Source: Candidatus Gastranaerophilales bacterium
GTDB lineage: Bacteria > Cyanobacteriota > Vampirovibrionia > Gastranaerophilales > JANQFW01
Direction: 5' to 3'
Assembly (NCBI GenBank): GCA_028280605.1
Contig: JANQLL010000036.1
Location: 1 to 38,656 of the forward strand
DNA: 38,656 bases
A program made the position numbers and the translations under genes. Position 1 is the stretch's first letter; each line of letters opens with the position of its first letter. This document shows positions 24,776-33,141 of the stretch, piece after piece. The notes beneath the pieces were generated by a model. It had not been told where the DNA came from and did not search any database. It saw only the letters and a program-made list of their open reading frames with translations.

Positions 24776-24800
24776 AGAGTGGGTAAGTAAAGCCCACTCT
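24776..24800 (-). promoter_or_regulatory. Terminator-like hairpin in the rimP-nusA-infB leader
   Basis: On the minus strand AGAGTGGG pairs with CCCACTCT (8 bp perfect, 9-nt loop) and is followed by TTTGTT, about 28 nt before the rimP ATG. It looks like an attenuator within the 5'UTR of an operon that encodes NusA, a termination factor. The rest of 24801-25107 holds a repeat copy and the pgpH promoter on the other strand. Confidence 0.5.
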
Positions 24801-24990
24801 CTTTCGAGACAAAAACATATTAACATTAATAAAAAAAAAATACAATATTTAACATTAGTTTATTATTTTAATTTAGCGCATTTTAGCCCTTTTTATTTTC
24901 TTATTTTTATTATATTTTTTCTATATTGGTATAGAAATTTTTTTAAAAATATTATATAAAAATATGAGAAAATAAAAAGATATAGAAACA

Positions 24991-25095
24991 CAAAAATACT
25001 TTTCAGATTATTCAATCGTGCTAAAACTAAATAAAATAGGCTAAATTCTGAAAAGAGCAATCTAAAATTTAATTAATGATCAGTTATAATAATAT
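24991..25095 (+). repeat. Dispersed quasi-palindromic repeat, copy 3
   Basis: CAAAAATACTTTTCAGATTA at the left, TTCTGAAAAGAGCAATCT and AATTTAATTAATGATCAG at the right, with a diverged middle. It is the same element as at 38401-38505, in the same orientation, and lies directly in front of pgpH. Confidence 0.85.
25061..25090 (+). promoter_or_regulatory. Putative pgpH operon promoter inside the repeat
   Basis: TCTAAA (25061-25066), 18-bp spacer, TATAAT (25085-25090), placed in the right arm of the repeat as in the minC copy. It predicts a short leader of about 10 nt before the TTG start at 25108. Confidence 0.5.
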
Positions 25096-25107
25096 AGGAT
25101 TAAAAAT

Positions 25108-27294
25108 TTGTCTGGAAAATTAATAAAAAAAGCTTTTGAATTTTTAACACAACCCAAGATCACTGGAAGCTTGGTGTTTTTAATAACTTTAATTTTATTA
25201 ACTTCTTTATTATCAAGCAGATATTATTTATTTAATGACCTTGTTGAAAACGGAAAAGCCAACAGGGACATAATTGCACCAAAAACAATAACAATTATTG
25301 ATAAAAACAAAACAGAACAACAAAAATACGAAATAGCTCAAAAAGCTGTACCCATATTAATTCCTATACAAGATTATCTTTCGGTTAACAAAAGTATAAG
25401 AAATAACCTGGAAGATACTTTAAATTCAATAAAAAATATAAGAAATTCAAAAAATACTTTTGCAGAAAAAAAAGAAAAAATTAACGAAATACTGGATATT
25501 TCAAAAGAAAAACAATCAATAGACGCATCAATAGTCTACTATTTGCTTAAATGCTCTAAAAAAAGCTTTGAAAAAATTGAAGTAGAATCTGCTCAAACAT
25601 TAAATAAAGTATTAAACGACGGCTTATCAGAAGAACAGTTGTTAAGAAAAAGTAATGAAATTATCAATAAAAATATAAAAAATTACCTTTCAGAAACTCA
25701 AAAATTATCAATAAACTTTTTAGTAAAAAAAGTTCTTCAACCAAACAGAATTGTTGATGAAAACACAACAGAACTGGCAAGAAAAAACCTAATGAAGGCT
25801 GTAAAGCCTATTACTATAACTTTTACAAAAGGCTCTAAAATAGTTAAAGAAGGAGAAGCTGTAACTAAAATCCAGTTTGAAGCTTTAAAGAAAATGGGTT
25901 TCAATGTCTCACAAATTGATCTTATCGGAATTATGGGTATTTGCTCTCTTGTGGGACTATGCATGTACATAATGTTTTATTATGTGAAAAACTTTGAAAA
26001 TAAGTTTTCTTCCTTCTCTTATTACTGGCTTATGTCTTTATTAGCAATTTCAATCACGATATTTGCTGTATTTTTACCTTTAAATGTACCTGTTTATATC
26101 ATACCGATTCCGGCAATATCAATTCTTATTGCTATTTTCACAAATTCAAGAATATCGCTGGTCTACACTACTGCGATTGTAATTATATTAAGCATGTCAT
26201 TGCAATATGACATTAAAGCTATTGCCGTCTTTTTAATTGGCGGAATGATAGCAACATTTATGGCTGATATGATCAACTATTACAGAAGGATAGATCTTGT
26301 TAAAGCCGGTCTTGACATAGGTTTAATTCAATCATTAACAATACTTAGTTTATTACTACTTCAAAATAGTATTGATCCGATAAATATTTCATTAATGACT
26401 GCAGATGTAGCTTCAAGCTTTACAAACGGATTAATATGCGGAATGATAGCTTTAGGCACACTACCGTTAATTGAAAGCACGTTTAAAATAATTACACCAT
26501 ACGGCTTGGCTGAGTTAGCAGATCATAACCAGGCTTTGCTCAAAAGGTTACAATTTGAAGCACCGGGAACATATCATCATAGCTTAATGGTAAGCAATCT
26601 GGCAGAGGCTGCAGCAGAGGCAATAAACGCAAATCCTATACTTGCGCGTGTTGGTGCTTTTTATCACGATATTGGAAAACTTAAAAGACCTTTATTTTTT
26701 GTAGAAAATCAATCATATTTTGGTATAGAGAACCCTCATGACAAGCTTAACCCAAGATTAAGTAAAATGGTCATAACTACTCACCCCAAAGATGGTGTTG
26801 AAATCGCAAAAGAATATAAACTACCTGCCATTGTGCATCAATTTATTTCTCAACACCATGGCAACGGCATAGCTACTTACTTCTATCAACAGGCTTTAAA
26901 AGAAGAAGGGCCTGAGAATATTTCAAAAGAACAATTTAGATACACAGGACCTAAGCCTTCATCAAAAGAAGCCGCTATTTTAATGCTTGCAGATGCTGCA
27001 GAATCAGCAGTAAGATCTATTAAAAATCCTACACCTGAAGCAACTGAAGAAGTCATTGACAAAATAATTAAAGAAAGATTAATGGATAACCAGCTTTCAG
27101 AAAGTAATTTAACCCAAAAAGATTTAAAAATAATAGCTCTTACATTTAATAGAATACTAAGAGGTATGCAACATCATAGAATTAAGTATCATGAAAATAT
27201 GCTTGAAGCTCTTGGTAAGAAAAATGAGAATTCAACTATTCAAATACCAAATAATTTAATACAAAAAAATATAAGTGATAAAGATGATGCCTAA
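25108..27294 (+). CDS. pgpH: 7TM-HD cyclic-di-AMP phosphodiesterase PgpH (YqfF family)
   Basis: A 728-aa membrane phosphodiesterase of the 7TMR-HD family, whose characterised members hydrolyse c-di-AMP. One N-terminal membrane helix (LVFLITLILLTSLL) is followed by an extracellular domain (about 45-270), a block of roughly seven hydrophobic helices (about 270-460), and then a cytosolic HD domain. The HD domain has the metal-binding YHHS (near residue 489) and HDIGKLKRP (near 520), with HQFISQHHGNG further on. It starts at TTG with AGGA 8 nt upstream. It is first in pgpH-ybeY-dgkA, a widely conserved order. No diadenylate cyclase is in the window. Confidence 0.95.
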   Translation: MSGKLIKKAFEFLTQPKITGSLVFLITLILLTSLLSSRYYLFNDLVENGKANRDIIAPKTITIIDKNKTEQQKYEIAQKAVPILIPIQDYLSVNKSIRNNLEDTLNSIKNIRNSKNTFAEKKEKINEILDISKEKQSIDASIVYYLLKCSKKSFEKIEVESAQTLNKVLNDGLSEEQLLRKSNEIINKNIKNYLSETQKLSINFLVKKVLQPNRIVDENTTELARKNLMKAVKPITITFTKGSKIVKEGEAVTKIQFEALKKMGFNVSQIDLIGIMGICSLVGLCMYIMFYYVKNFENKFSSFSYYWLMSLLAISITIFAVFLPLNVPVYIIPIPAISILIAIFTNSRISLVYTTAIVIILSMSLQYDIKAIAVFLIGGMIATFMADMINYYRRIDLVKAGLDIGLIQSLTILSLLLLQNSIDPINISLMTADVASSFTNGLICGMIALGTLPLIESTFKIITPYGLAELADHNQALLKRLQFEAPGTYHHSLMVSNLAEAAAEAINANPILARVGAFYHDIGKLKRPLFFVENQSYFGIENPHDKLNPRLSKMVITTHPKDGVEIAKEYKLPAIVHQFISQHHGNGIATYFYQQALKEEGPENISKEQFRYTGPKPSSKEAAILMLADAAESAVRSIKNPTPEATEEVIDKIIKERLMDNQLSESNLTQKDLKIIALTFNRILRGMQHHRIKYHENMLEALGKKNENSTIQIPNNLIQKNISDKDDA

Positions 27295-27799
27295 TTTTGA
27301 ATTAACTATAACAAATAAACAGACCAAGCATGATATCAATATTGAATCTTTAGAAAATAATTTTTTGAAGATGCTTGAATATTTGACATCTAATAATGAA
27401 ATTTTAGAGAAAACAGTATTTAAAGACATTAATTCGGATAATCTTAATTTAATCATTGATGTTCTTTTAACTGATGATAAGGAAATTCAAGAATTAAATC
27501 TGCAATACAGAGATAAGGACAATCCTACAGACGTTCTTTCTTTTGCATTATATGCAGATAGCCCGCATAAAATAAATATAAACATAATTCCACTTGGTGA
27601 TATAATTATTTCTATAGACACAACAGATAAACAGGCTAAGGAACACAACAAAACTTTTGAGGAGGAATTATACTTCTTGTTAAGTCACGGTTTGTTACAT
27701 TTATTTGGCTTGAACCATATAGATGACGAGTCTTTAAATGAAATGTTAAATATTCAAGAAAAAATGATTTCTTATTGTATGAGTGGGAGTGAACAATAA
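27284..27799 (+). CDS. ybeY: Endoribonuclease YbeY
   Basis: About 171 aa. A zinc-dependent single-strand endoribonuclease for rRNA maturation. The signature HGLLHLFGLNH gives the three ligands (about H135, H139, H145), with NPTDVLSF upstream as expected. The start overlaps the end of pgpH. ATG 27284, ATG 27287 or GTG 27275 are all possible, and none has a strong SD, so translation is probably coupled to pgpH. It is followed 2 nt later by dgkA. Confidence 0.95.
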   Translation: MMPNFELTITNKQTKHDINIESLENNFLKMLEYLTSNNEILEKTVFKDINSDNLNLIIDVLLTDDKEIQELNLQYRDKDNPTDVLSFALYADSPHKININIIPLGDIIISIDTTDKQAKEHNKTFEEELYFLLSHGLLHLFGLNHIDDESLNEMLNIQEKMISYCMSGSEQ

Positions 27800-27801
27800 A
27801 A

Positions 27802-28182
27802 ATGTCAAAATACAAATCATCTTCGGCATTAACAAGTTTAAGATTTGCAATACGTGGCATTGCTATAGCTGTTAAATCTCAAAGAAACTTTCAAATTGAT
27901 ATTGCAATGGCTTTATCGGCATTAATTTCGGCTACTATACTTAATTTTTCCAGCATTGAAATGTGTATACTATTATTGATTATAGGTCTTGTCTTATTTG
28001 CAGAGCTTACTAATACTGTTATTGAGTTTGTTGTTGATGCGTACTTCGGCAATAAATATTCTATTCTTGCCAAGATGTCAAAAGATATTTCCGCCGGGGC
28101 AGTGCTTTTGTGTGCTATAATTTCTGTGATGATAGGATTTTTATTATTTTTTCCTAAAATTAAATGTATTTTTGGCTATTAA
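27802..28182 (+). CDS. dgkA: Diacylglycerol/undecaprenol kinase family protein
   Basis: 126 aa with three membrane helices. It has the DgkA core FAIRGIAIAVKSQRNFQIDIAMA, then FAELTNTVIEFVVDAYF with catalytic Glu residues, and SKDISAGAVLL. In Gram-positive and cyanobacterial-type organisms this family phosphorylates undecaprenol, feeding the lipid carrier of envelope synthesis. It starts 2 nt after ybeY, continuing the operon. Confidence 0.95.
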   Translation: MSKYKSSSALTSLRFAIRGIAIAVKSQRNFQIDIAMALSALISATILNFSSIEMCILLLIIGLVLFAELTNTVIEFVVDAYFGNKYSILAKMSKDISAGAVLLCAIISVMIGFLLFFPKIKCIFGY

Positions 28183-28200
28183 GGAATAAATATATATAAA

Positions 28201-29454
28201 ATGATAAAAAAAGAAAAGTTAAATAATGGCATAACAATTGTCCACGAGTACTTGTCTGATGTTCATTCTGCAACAATAATGATATGGGTTAAAGCCGGAC
28301 CTCATCTTGAAAATAAATCTCAAGTAGGAATATGTCATTTTATTGAGCATATGCTCTTTAAAGGAACTAAAACTCGCAATGCAAAAGATATAGCCTTTGC
28401 TATTGAATATAAAGGCGGTAGCTTAAACGCATTTACCGAAAAAGAAGCTACTTGTTTCTACGCAAAAGTATTAACAGAAGAAAGCGCTAACGCTCTTGAA
28501 ATCTTGCTTGATATGATTTTATATTCAAATTTTGATGATAATGACATAGAAGTAGAAAGAAAAGTAATATTAGAAGAAATCAAAATGTACGAAGATTGCC
28601 CTGAAGAGCTTGTGCAAGATTTGTTACTTAATAACTATTGGAAAAATCATCCTCTTGGAGCATTTATCACCGGAGACAGCCAGACAGTTTCTAAATTATC
28701 AAAGCAAGATATGCTAAACTTTATGAATTCACACTATACCCCTGATAATATAGTAATTTCTATATGCGGCAATTATAATGAAGAGCAAATAATTGGTAAA
28801 ATAAAAGAGTATACTCAAAACTGGAAATCCAAAAGCCTAAAAGAATCAACTAAACAAATTGAAATTCATCCTGGAATTAAAATTTATAAAAAAGACATAG
28901 AACAAACTCATATCGGTCTTGCAACAAAGGCTATACCTTTAGTTGATGAAAGACGCTATGCTCTAGCTATTATAGACATATGCCTTGGTGATGGTATGTC
29001 ATCAGTATTATTTCAAGAAATAAGAGAAAAAAGGGGCCTTGCTTACTCAATAGAAACCTTTGAATCTCTTCATCAAGATACGGGTTTATTTGGTATATTT
29101 TCAGCATGCGATCATAATAATGCAAAGCAAGTTATAGATTTAATTATTAATATTCTTGATGAGTTTAAATCAAGGGGGATAAGCCAAGAAGAGCTTATAA
29201 ATGCTAAAATGCAGCTAAGAGGAAATATTTTAATAGGATTAGAATCGACAAAATATAGGGCAAGCAAAAACGGGCGTGCCCAGTTGTATTTAGAAAAAAA
29301 CTTTACAATCGACGAACTTTGCCAATCCATAGATAAAATAACTGTTCAAGATATTAATCAGCTTTGCAGTTATATGTTTGATAAAAAATATTATGGTATA
29401 ACCATACTAGCCCCTGAAGATGCAAATACAAAAATACTGGAGGATATATTATAA
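28201..29454 (+). CDS. M16-family zinc peptidase
   Basis: 417 aa. The inverted zinc motif H46FIEH50 with a downstream Glu (VILEEI, about 125-126) marks a catalytically active M16 subunit. GGSLNAFTEKEATCFYA and the C-terminal half, with REKRGLAYSIETFES (the substrate-positioning Arg/Tyr), complete the fold. It resembles the YmxG/PqqL-like processing peptidases. No signal peptide, so probably cytosolic. It sits 18 nt after dgkA, and dut starts immediately after its stop. Confidence 0.95.
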   Translation: MIKKEKLNNGITIVHEYLSDVHSATIMIWVKAGPHLENKSQVGICHFIEHMLFKGTKTRNAKDIAFAIEYKGGSLNAFTEKEATCFYAKVLTEESANALEILLDMILYSNFDDNDIEVERKVILEEIKMYEDCPEELVQDLLLNNYWKNHPLGAFITGDSQTVSKLSKQDMLNFMNSHYTPDNIVISICGNYNEEQIIGKIKEYTQNWKSKSLKESTKQIEIHPGIKIYKKDIEQTHIGLATKAIPLVDERRYALAIIDICLGDGMSSVLFQEIREKRGLAYSIETFESLHQDTGLFGIFSACDHNNAKQVIDLIINILDEFKSRGISQEELINAKMQLRGNILIGLESTKYRASKNGRAQLYLEKNFTIDELCQSIDKITVQDINQLCSYMFDKKYYGITILAPEDANTKILEDIL

Positions 29455-29913
29455 ATGAGTTGTACAGTGCAAGAAAAGCTACAGTTAAATATTCGTAAAT
29501 TAAATAACAATGCAACGACACCGTCTTATGCAACAAACGGTTCTGCAGGGCTTGATTTAAGCGCAGCCTTAGACGCTCCAATGGAATTTAAGCCTTTTGA
29601 AAGAAAATTAGTGCCGACAGGAATTGCAATTGAACTGCCTAAAGGTTACGAAGCTCAAGTACGTCCAAGATCAGGTTTATCTGTTAAGCACGGTATGACA
29701 ATGGTCAACTGTATAGGAACTGTTGATGAGGATTATAGGGGTGAATTATGCGTTCCGATGATTAACTTATCTAATGAAACATATATTATTAACAATGGAG
29801 ACAGAATCGCACAAATGATTGTATCTCCTGTTCAAAAAGTTGATATAATTGAAGTAAATGAACTTTCCGAAACAAAAAGAGCAGAAGGTGGATTCGGATC
29901 TACCGGCAAATAA
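29455..29913 (+). CDS. dut: Deoxyuridine 5'-triphosphate nucleotidohydrolase (dUTPase)
   Basis: 152 aa. It hydrolyses dUTP to dUMP and PPi. All five trimeric-dUTPase motifs are visible: GSAGLDLSAA, PRSGLSVKHG, GTVDEDYRGE, RIAQMIVSP and the C-terminal Phe-Gly-Ser-Thr-Gly loop RAEGGFGSTGK. The ATG follows the M16 stop with no gap, and GGAGG inside the end of the M16 gene is its SD, so translation is coupled. Confidence 0.98.
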   Translation: MSCTVQEKLQLNIRKLNNNATTPSYATNGSAGLDLSAALDAPMEFKPFERKLVPTGIAIELPKGYEAQVRPRSGLSVKHGMTMVNCIGTVDEDYRGELCVPMINLSNETYIINNGDRIAQMIVSPVQKVDIIEVNELSETKRAEGGFGSTGK

Positions 29914-29944
29914 TAATATTTTTATTAAAAATTTTTAAATTATT

Positions 29945-31006
29945 ATGATAAAAAGAAAAAAAACAAAAAAAATTAGAATAGGTACTGTTGAAATAGGAGG
30001 AAATGCTACTGTTTCAGTACAGTCAATGTGCAATACTGACACAAGAGACACCACAGCCACCATAAAACAAGTAAAACAGCTTGAAGATGCCGGATGTGAA
30101 ATTGTCAGGCTTGCAGTGCCTGATAGTGAAGCAGCTGAAGCTATAAAAAAAATAAAAAGTAATGTTGTTGTTCCAATAGTAGCTGATATTCACTTCGATT
30201 ACAGGCTGGCTATACAGGCTATACAAAATGATGTTGATGGCTTAAGGCTAAATCCCGGTAATATTTCTAATATAGATAACATTAAAAAAGTTGTAAAGCT
30301 TGCCAAAAAAGAAGATATACCAATAAGAATAGGTATTAACTCAGGCTCACTGGAAAAAGATCTTTCTCATAGAAAAGAAGACCTGGCTGACAGTCTTGTA
30401 GAAAGTGCCTTAAGGCAAGTAAAAATATTTGAAGACCTGGATTTTAATTTAATAAAACTTTCTTTAAAGTCCAGTGATACATTGACAATGATTAATGCAT
30501 ATCAACAAATATCTAATATTGTTGATTATCCTTTGCACTTAGGCGTTACAGAAGCAGGAACCTTAAAAACAGGTTTGATAAAGTCATCAATAGGTATAGG
30601 CTCTCTTCTTCTGCAGGGAATAGGAGATACAATAAGAATATCTTTAACTGATAATCCTGTTGAAGAGGTAAAAGCAGGCTGGGAAATATTAAAAGCTTTA
30701 AACTTAAGGCAAAGGGGAATCAACTTCATAAGCTGCCCTACCTGCGGCAGATGCCAAATTGATCTTATCAATTTAGCCCAAAAAGTAGAGGATAGCTTAA
30801 AAAACATCTCTACACCTATAACCGTAGCAGTAATGGGTTGTCCCGTAAACGGTCCGGGCGAAGCAAAAACAGCAGATATAGGTATTGCAGGAGGAATTAA
30901 TGAAGGGTACATTTTTAAAAAAGGTGAAATAATAGCAAAAGTCCCTGAAGAAGATTTATTAGAAGTTTTTATGAAAGAAATTAATATTTTATTAAACCAA
31001 CAATAA
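29945..31006 (+). CDS. ispG: 4-hydroxy-3-methylbut-2-en-1-yl diphosphate synthase IspG
   Basis: A 353-aa [4Fe-4S] enzyme of the MEP isoprenoid pathway. A TIM-barrel N-terminal part (VSVQSMCNTDTRDT, VADIHFDYRLA, LRLNPGN) leads to the iron-sulfur domain with C264, C267 and C299 (CPTCGRC and MGCPVNGPGEA) and catalytic Glu306. Length is that of the short bacterial form. No clear SD is seen before the ATG, in a very AT-rich gap after dut. Confidence 0.98.
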   Translation: MIKRKKTKKIRIGTVEIGGNATVSVQSMCNTDTRDTTATIKQVKQLEDAGCEIVRLAVPDSEAAEAIKKIKSNVVVPIVADIHFDYRLAIQAIQNDVDGLRLNPGNISNIDNIKKVVKLAKKEDIPIRIGINSGSLEKDLSHRKEDLADSLVESALRQVKIFEDLDFNLIKLSLKSSDTLTMINAYQQISNIVDYPLHLGVTEAGTLKTGLIKSSIGIGSLLLQGIGDTIRISLTDNPVEEVKAGWEILKALNLRQRGINFISCPTCGRCQIDLINLAQKVEDSLKNISTPITVAVMGCPVNGPGEAKTADIGIAGGINEGYIFKKGEIIAKVPEEDLLEVFMKEINILLNQQ

Positions 31007-31018
31007 AAAGGACTTTTT

Positions 31019-31954
31019 ATGTTTTTTGAGGATAGATTTAGGAAGTATAAAAAAATATTACTTTTACCAATATTATTGTTATTAATTACTTTTAATACTG
31101 CTCACAAGTTTGCGGACAAACTGCCTGACTGGAAAAACTTGATGGAGTATAGCCTTAAAAATTTTAAATTTGGAGAAACTAGTACAAGAGAGTTTTCTCA
31201 AAAATGTAAGGTAAAAAAAATAACTCAAGTCGATGAAGAAGAATCTTTTATTAAGATAAAACCTCTTAAAAGTAATACATACAAAATGGTTAGAGCAGGT
31301 TTTGCCCATAAAAAGCTGGACTGGCTTGAATTTACTTTTAGAATCAAGCCAGCTCTAGCAGATTTTGTTGCACTGTATGGAGAACCTGAAGGCATTAATA
31401 CTGTTCATAGTAATTACTTTGATTATTATAGCTATAGATTTTTTAATTTATGTGTAGATAAAAATCATGAATATGTAGAGAATATAAACTTTTTCGAAAT
31501 TCCTACAGCTCAAGAAAAAGCAGTGATTATAGATAATCATGTTGAACTATGGAAAAATATATTAAACAATGACTTAAAAAAATTGCAGCCGGGCAAAACA
31601 AGTCAAAAAGCGATATCTGACAATTTCCATAATTTAAGCTTAGTTAAAGAAAATACAAAAGCAAAGTTAAAAATTTATAATTTAAAAGACTATGAAACTT
31701 TGAACAGGAGCTATTTAAAAAAAATAGAGCTGGGCTTTAAGGATAATGTCTTAAACTGGGTGGCGTTTTATCCTATAAACCTTGATATAAGAATTTTCTT
31801 AAAAAAATATAATAAAAACTACAAGTATGAGCAGGTAAGTAAAAAATATGACTTTTATGAGTATGATGATTTTATTTTATTTGTAAATAAAAAGAAGTTT
31901 AATATTATTTCGGCAGGGTTTTATGATTTAAAAACTGATAAAAACTTGCATTAG
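31019..31954 (+). CDS. Membrane-anchored protein with two tandem copies of an unknown domain
   Basis: 311 aa. The N-terminal helix (about 12-28, ILLLPILLLLITF) is a signal anchor, so the rest is likely outside the cytoplasm. The body is an internal duplication. About 39-160 begins WKNLMEYSLKNFKFGETSTR and about 178-302 begins WKNILNNDLKKLQPGKTSQK. Each has a later LDWLEFTFRI / LNWVAFYPIN segment and an aromatic FDYYSYRFF / YDFYEYDDF block. No known family is recognised. AAGGA SD. It follows ispG by 12 nt and its 3' end overlaps the convergent gene at 31905 by 50 bp. Confidence 0.8.
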   Translation: MFFEDRFRKYKKILLLPILLLLITFNTAHKFADKLPDWKNLMEYSLKNFKFGETSTREFSQKCKVKKITQVDEEESFIKIKPLKSNTYKMVRAGFAHKKLDWLEFTFRIKPALADFVALYGEPEGINTVHSNYFDYYSYRFFNLCVDKNHEYVENINFFEIPTAQEKAVIIDNHVELWKNILNNDLKKLQPGKTSQKAISDNFHNLSLVKENTKAKLKIYNLKDYETLNRSYLKKIELGFKDNVLNWVAFYPINLDIRIFLKKYNKNYKYEQVSKKYDFYEYDDFILFVNKKKFNIISAGFYDLKTDKNLH

Positions 31955-32444
31955 GCTGAAATTTTGGTTGCATTGGTTCTTTTGCCTGATTTCTTTGCTT
32001 TTCTTTATCAATTGATCTTTTTTGGATATTAGCAGCAATTTTATTCCTAATAACTGGGGCTATTATGTCACTTGCCAAAATCCCGCCTATTATACCGGTA
32101 ATCGCAGACATGCCGGCAACTAAAATCTTTTGTCTCTGACAACCCGGCTCAAAGCCCTTTACCTTTACAATAGGATTCTTTCCTTCTGTAATAAACTTAC
32201 CGAATTTTTCGGATAATAATGCTATTGTCCAGAAAAAAGAAACATTAAGAATTCCATTAGCAATTTCTTGTGGTATTAAAAAACGTTTTTCTTTTTCGGG
32301 GATTTTTTTGTTTTTGGCAATACTAACAACCTGACCTGTTGAAGATGCCCCCCATGCCATAGTATAAGCAATCCTGTTAAATCGTGCAGGATCTTTCATA
32401 TATGATACAGAGGTTTTTAAAAGTGAATTACTTAGAAGATTCAT
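31905..32444 (-). CDS. Unknown membrane protein, 179 aa
   Basis: It has two likely membrane helices (ILNVSFFWTIALL and ILVAGMSAITGIIGGILASDI) and a basic, Gln/Lys-rich C-terminus. No family is recognised. A good SD (AAAGGAGG) lies 7 nt before the ATG. The start overlaps the end of the upstream gene at 32428 by 17 bp, so the two are translationally coupled and probably work together. The 3' end overlaps the convergent 311-aa gene by 50 bp. Confidence 0.7.
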   Translation of the reverse strand: MNLLSNSLLKTSVSYMKDPARFNRIAYTMAWGASSTGQVVSIAKNKKIPEKEKRFLIPQEIANGILNVSFFWTIALLSEKFGKFITEGKNPIVKVKGFEPGCQRQKILVAGMSAITGIIGGILASDIIAPVIRNKIAANIQKRSIDKEKQRNQAKEPMQPKFQPNASFYQFLNHKTLPK

Positions 32445-33108
32445 CTTTTTTGCCTCCTTTTATTTTTTTCATAACATAATTTAAAAGCTTATCAGTTAAA
32501 AAAGGCTCTATAGATATTGTTGTTACTATGGCTGCAATTAGTGCGAGTGCATTACCAAAAGATTTGGGCAGTTTTTTTATAAAGTCAATGTTTTCTATCA
32601 AAGTGCTATCTAGCATTTTTTTATTAGGTTTTAATTTTTTTAGATCATATTTTTTAATTGAATAATTTGCTGATTTTTTTATTTGTTCTTTTTTAAACAA
32701 ATCTCCAGCCTTGGAAAGGGTATACCCATTTTTATAGTGTGAAGCATCTTTTATGTTTGTTTTTAACCATTTATCAACTTCTGAGCTACTTCCTTTGTAT
32801 AATTCTTGCTCCTTTATATAATTATTAATAAATTTTACACCAAGCTTTTCTGCAACAAACCTGGTTATAATACCTGAAACAGTACCTAAAGCAAGCCTTA
32901 AAACAGTCCTGGCAGTAGAAGTTTTGCGCGTAGACTCATCAACATTTTTATTAGATGATTCAATCTTATACTGAATAGCTACAGCCACGCTGCCGCTGAC
33001 TAGTCTATACTGCCAGCCGCTCAGGTTACTAAAAGAAGATATAGCTTGTTCTGCCCTTCTTGGAAGAGTTAATGAAGTAAAACTTTGATGTTTAACAGGA
33101 GTGGGCAT
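32428..33108 (-). CDS. Unknown membrane-associated protein, 226 aa
   Basis: It has Gly/Ala/Ile-rich hydrophobic stretches (VLRLALGTVSGIITRFVAEKL and ALALIAAIVTTISIEPF) with a highly basic middle (IKKYDLKKLKPNKKML) and tail (KKIKGGKKDESSK). The N-terminus PTPVKHQSFTSLTLPRR has an FTSL motif, somewhat like the FTG-type N-termini of other lineage proteins in this window. No family is recognised. It overlaps the next gene by 17 bp. Confidence 0.7.
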   Translation of the reverse strand: MPTPVKHQSFTSLTLPRRAEQAISSFSNLSGWQYRLVSGSVAVAIQYKIESSNKNVDESTRKTSTARTVLRLALGTVSGIITRFVAEKLGVKFINNYIKEQELYKGSSSEVDKWLKTNIKDASHYKNGYTLSKAGDLFKKEQIKKSANYSIKKYDLKKLKPNKKMLDSTLIENIDFIKKLPKSFGNALALIAAIVTTISIEPFLTDKLLNYVMKKIKGGKKDESSK

Positions 33109-33141
33109 TTGTGGGCTTTCTTGGTTAAAAGTGAATTCAAA

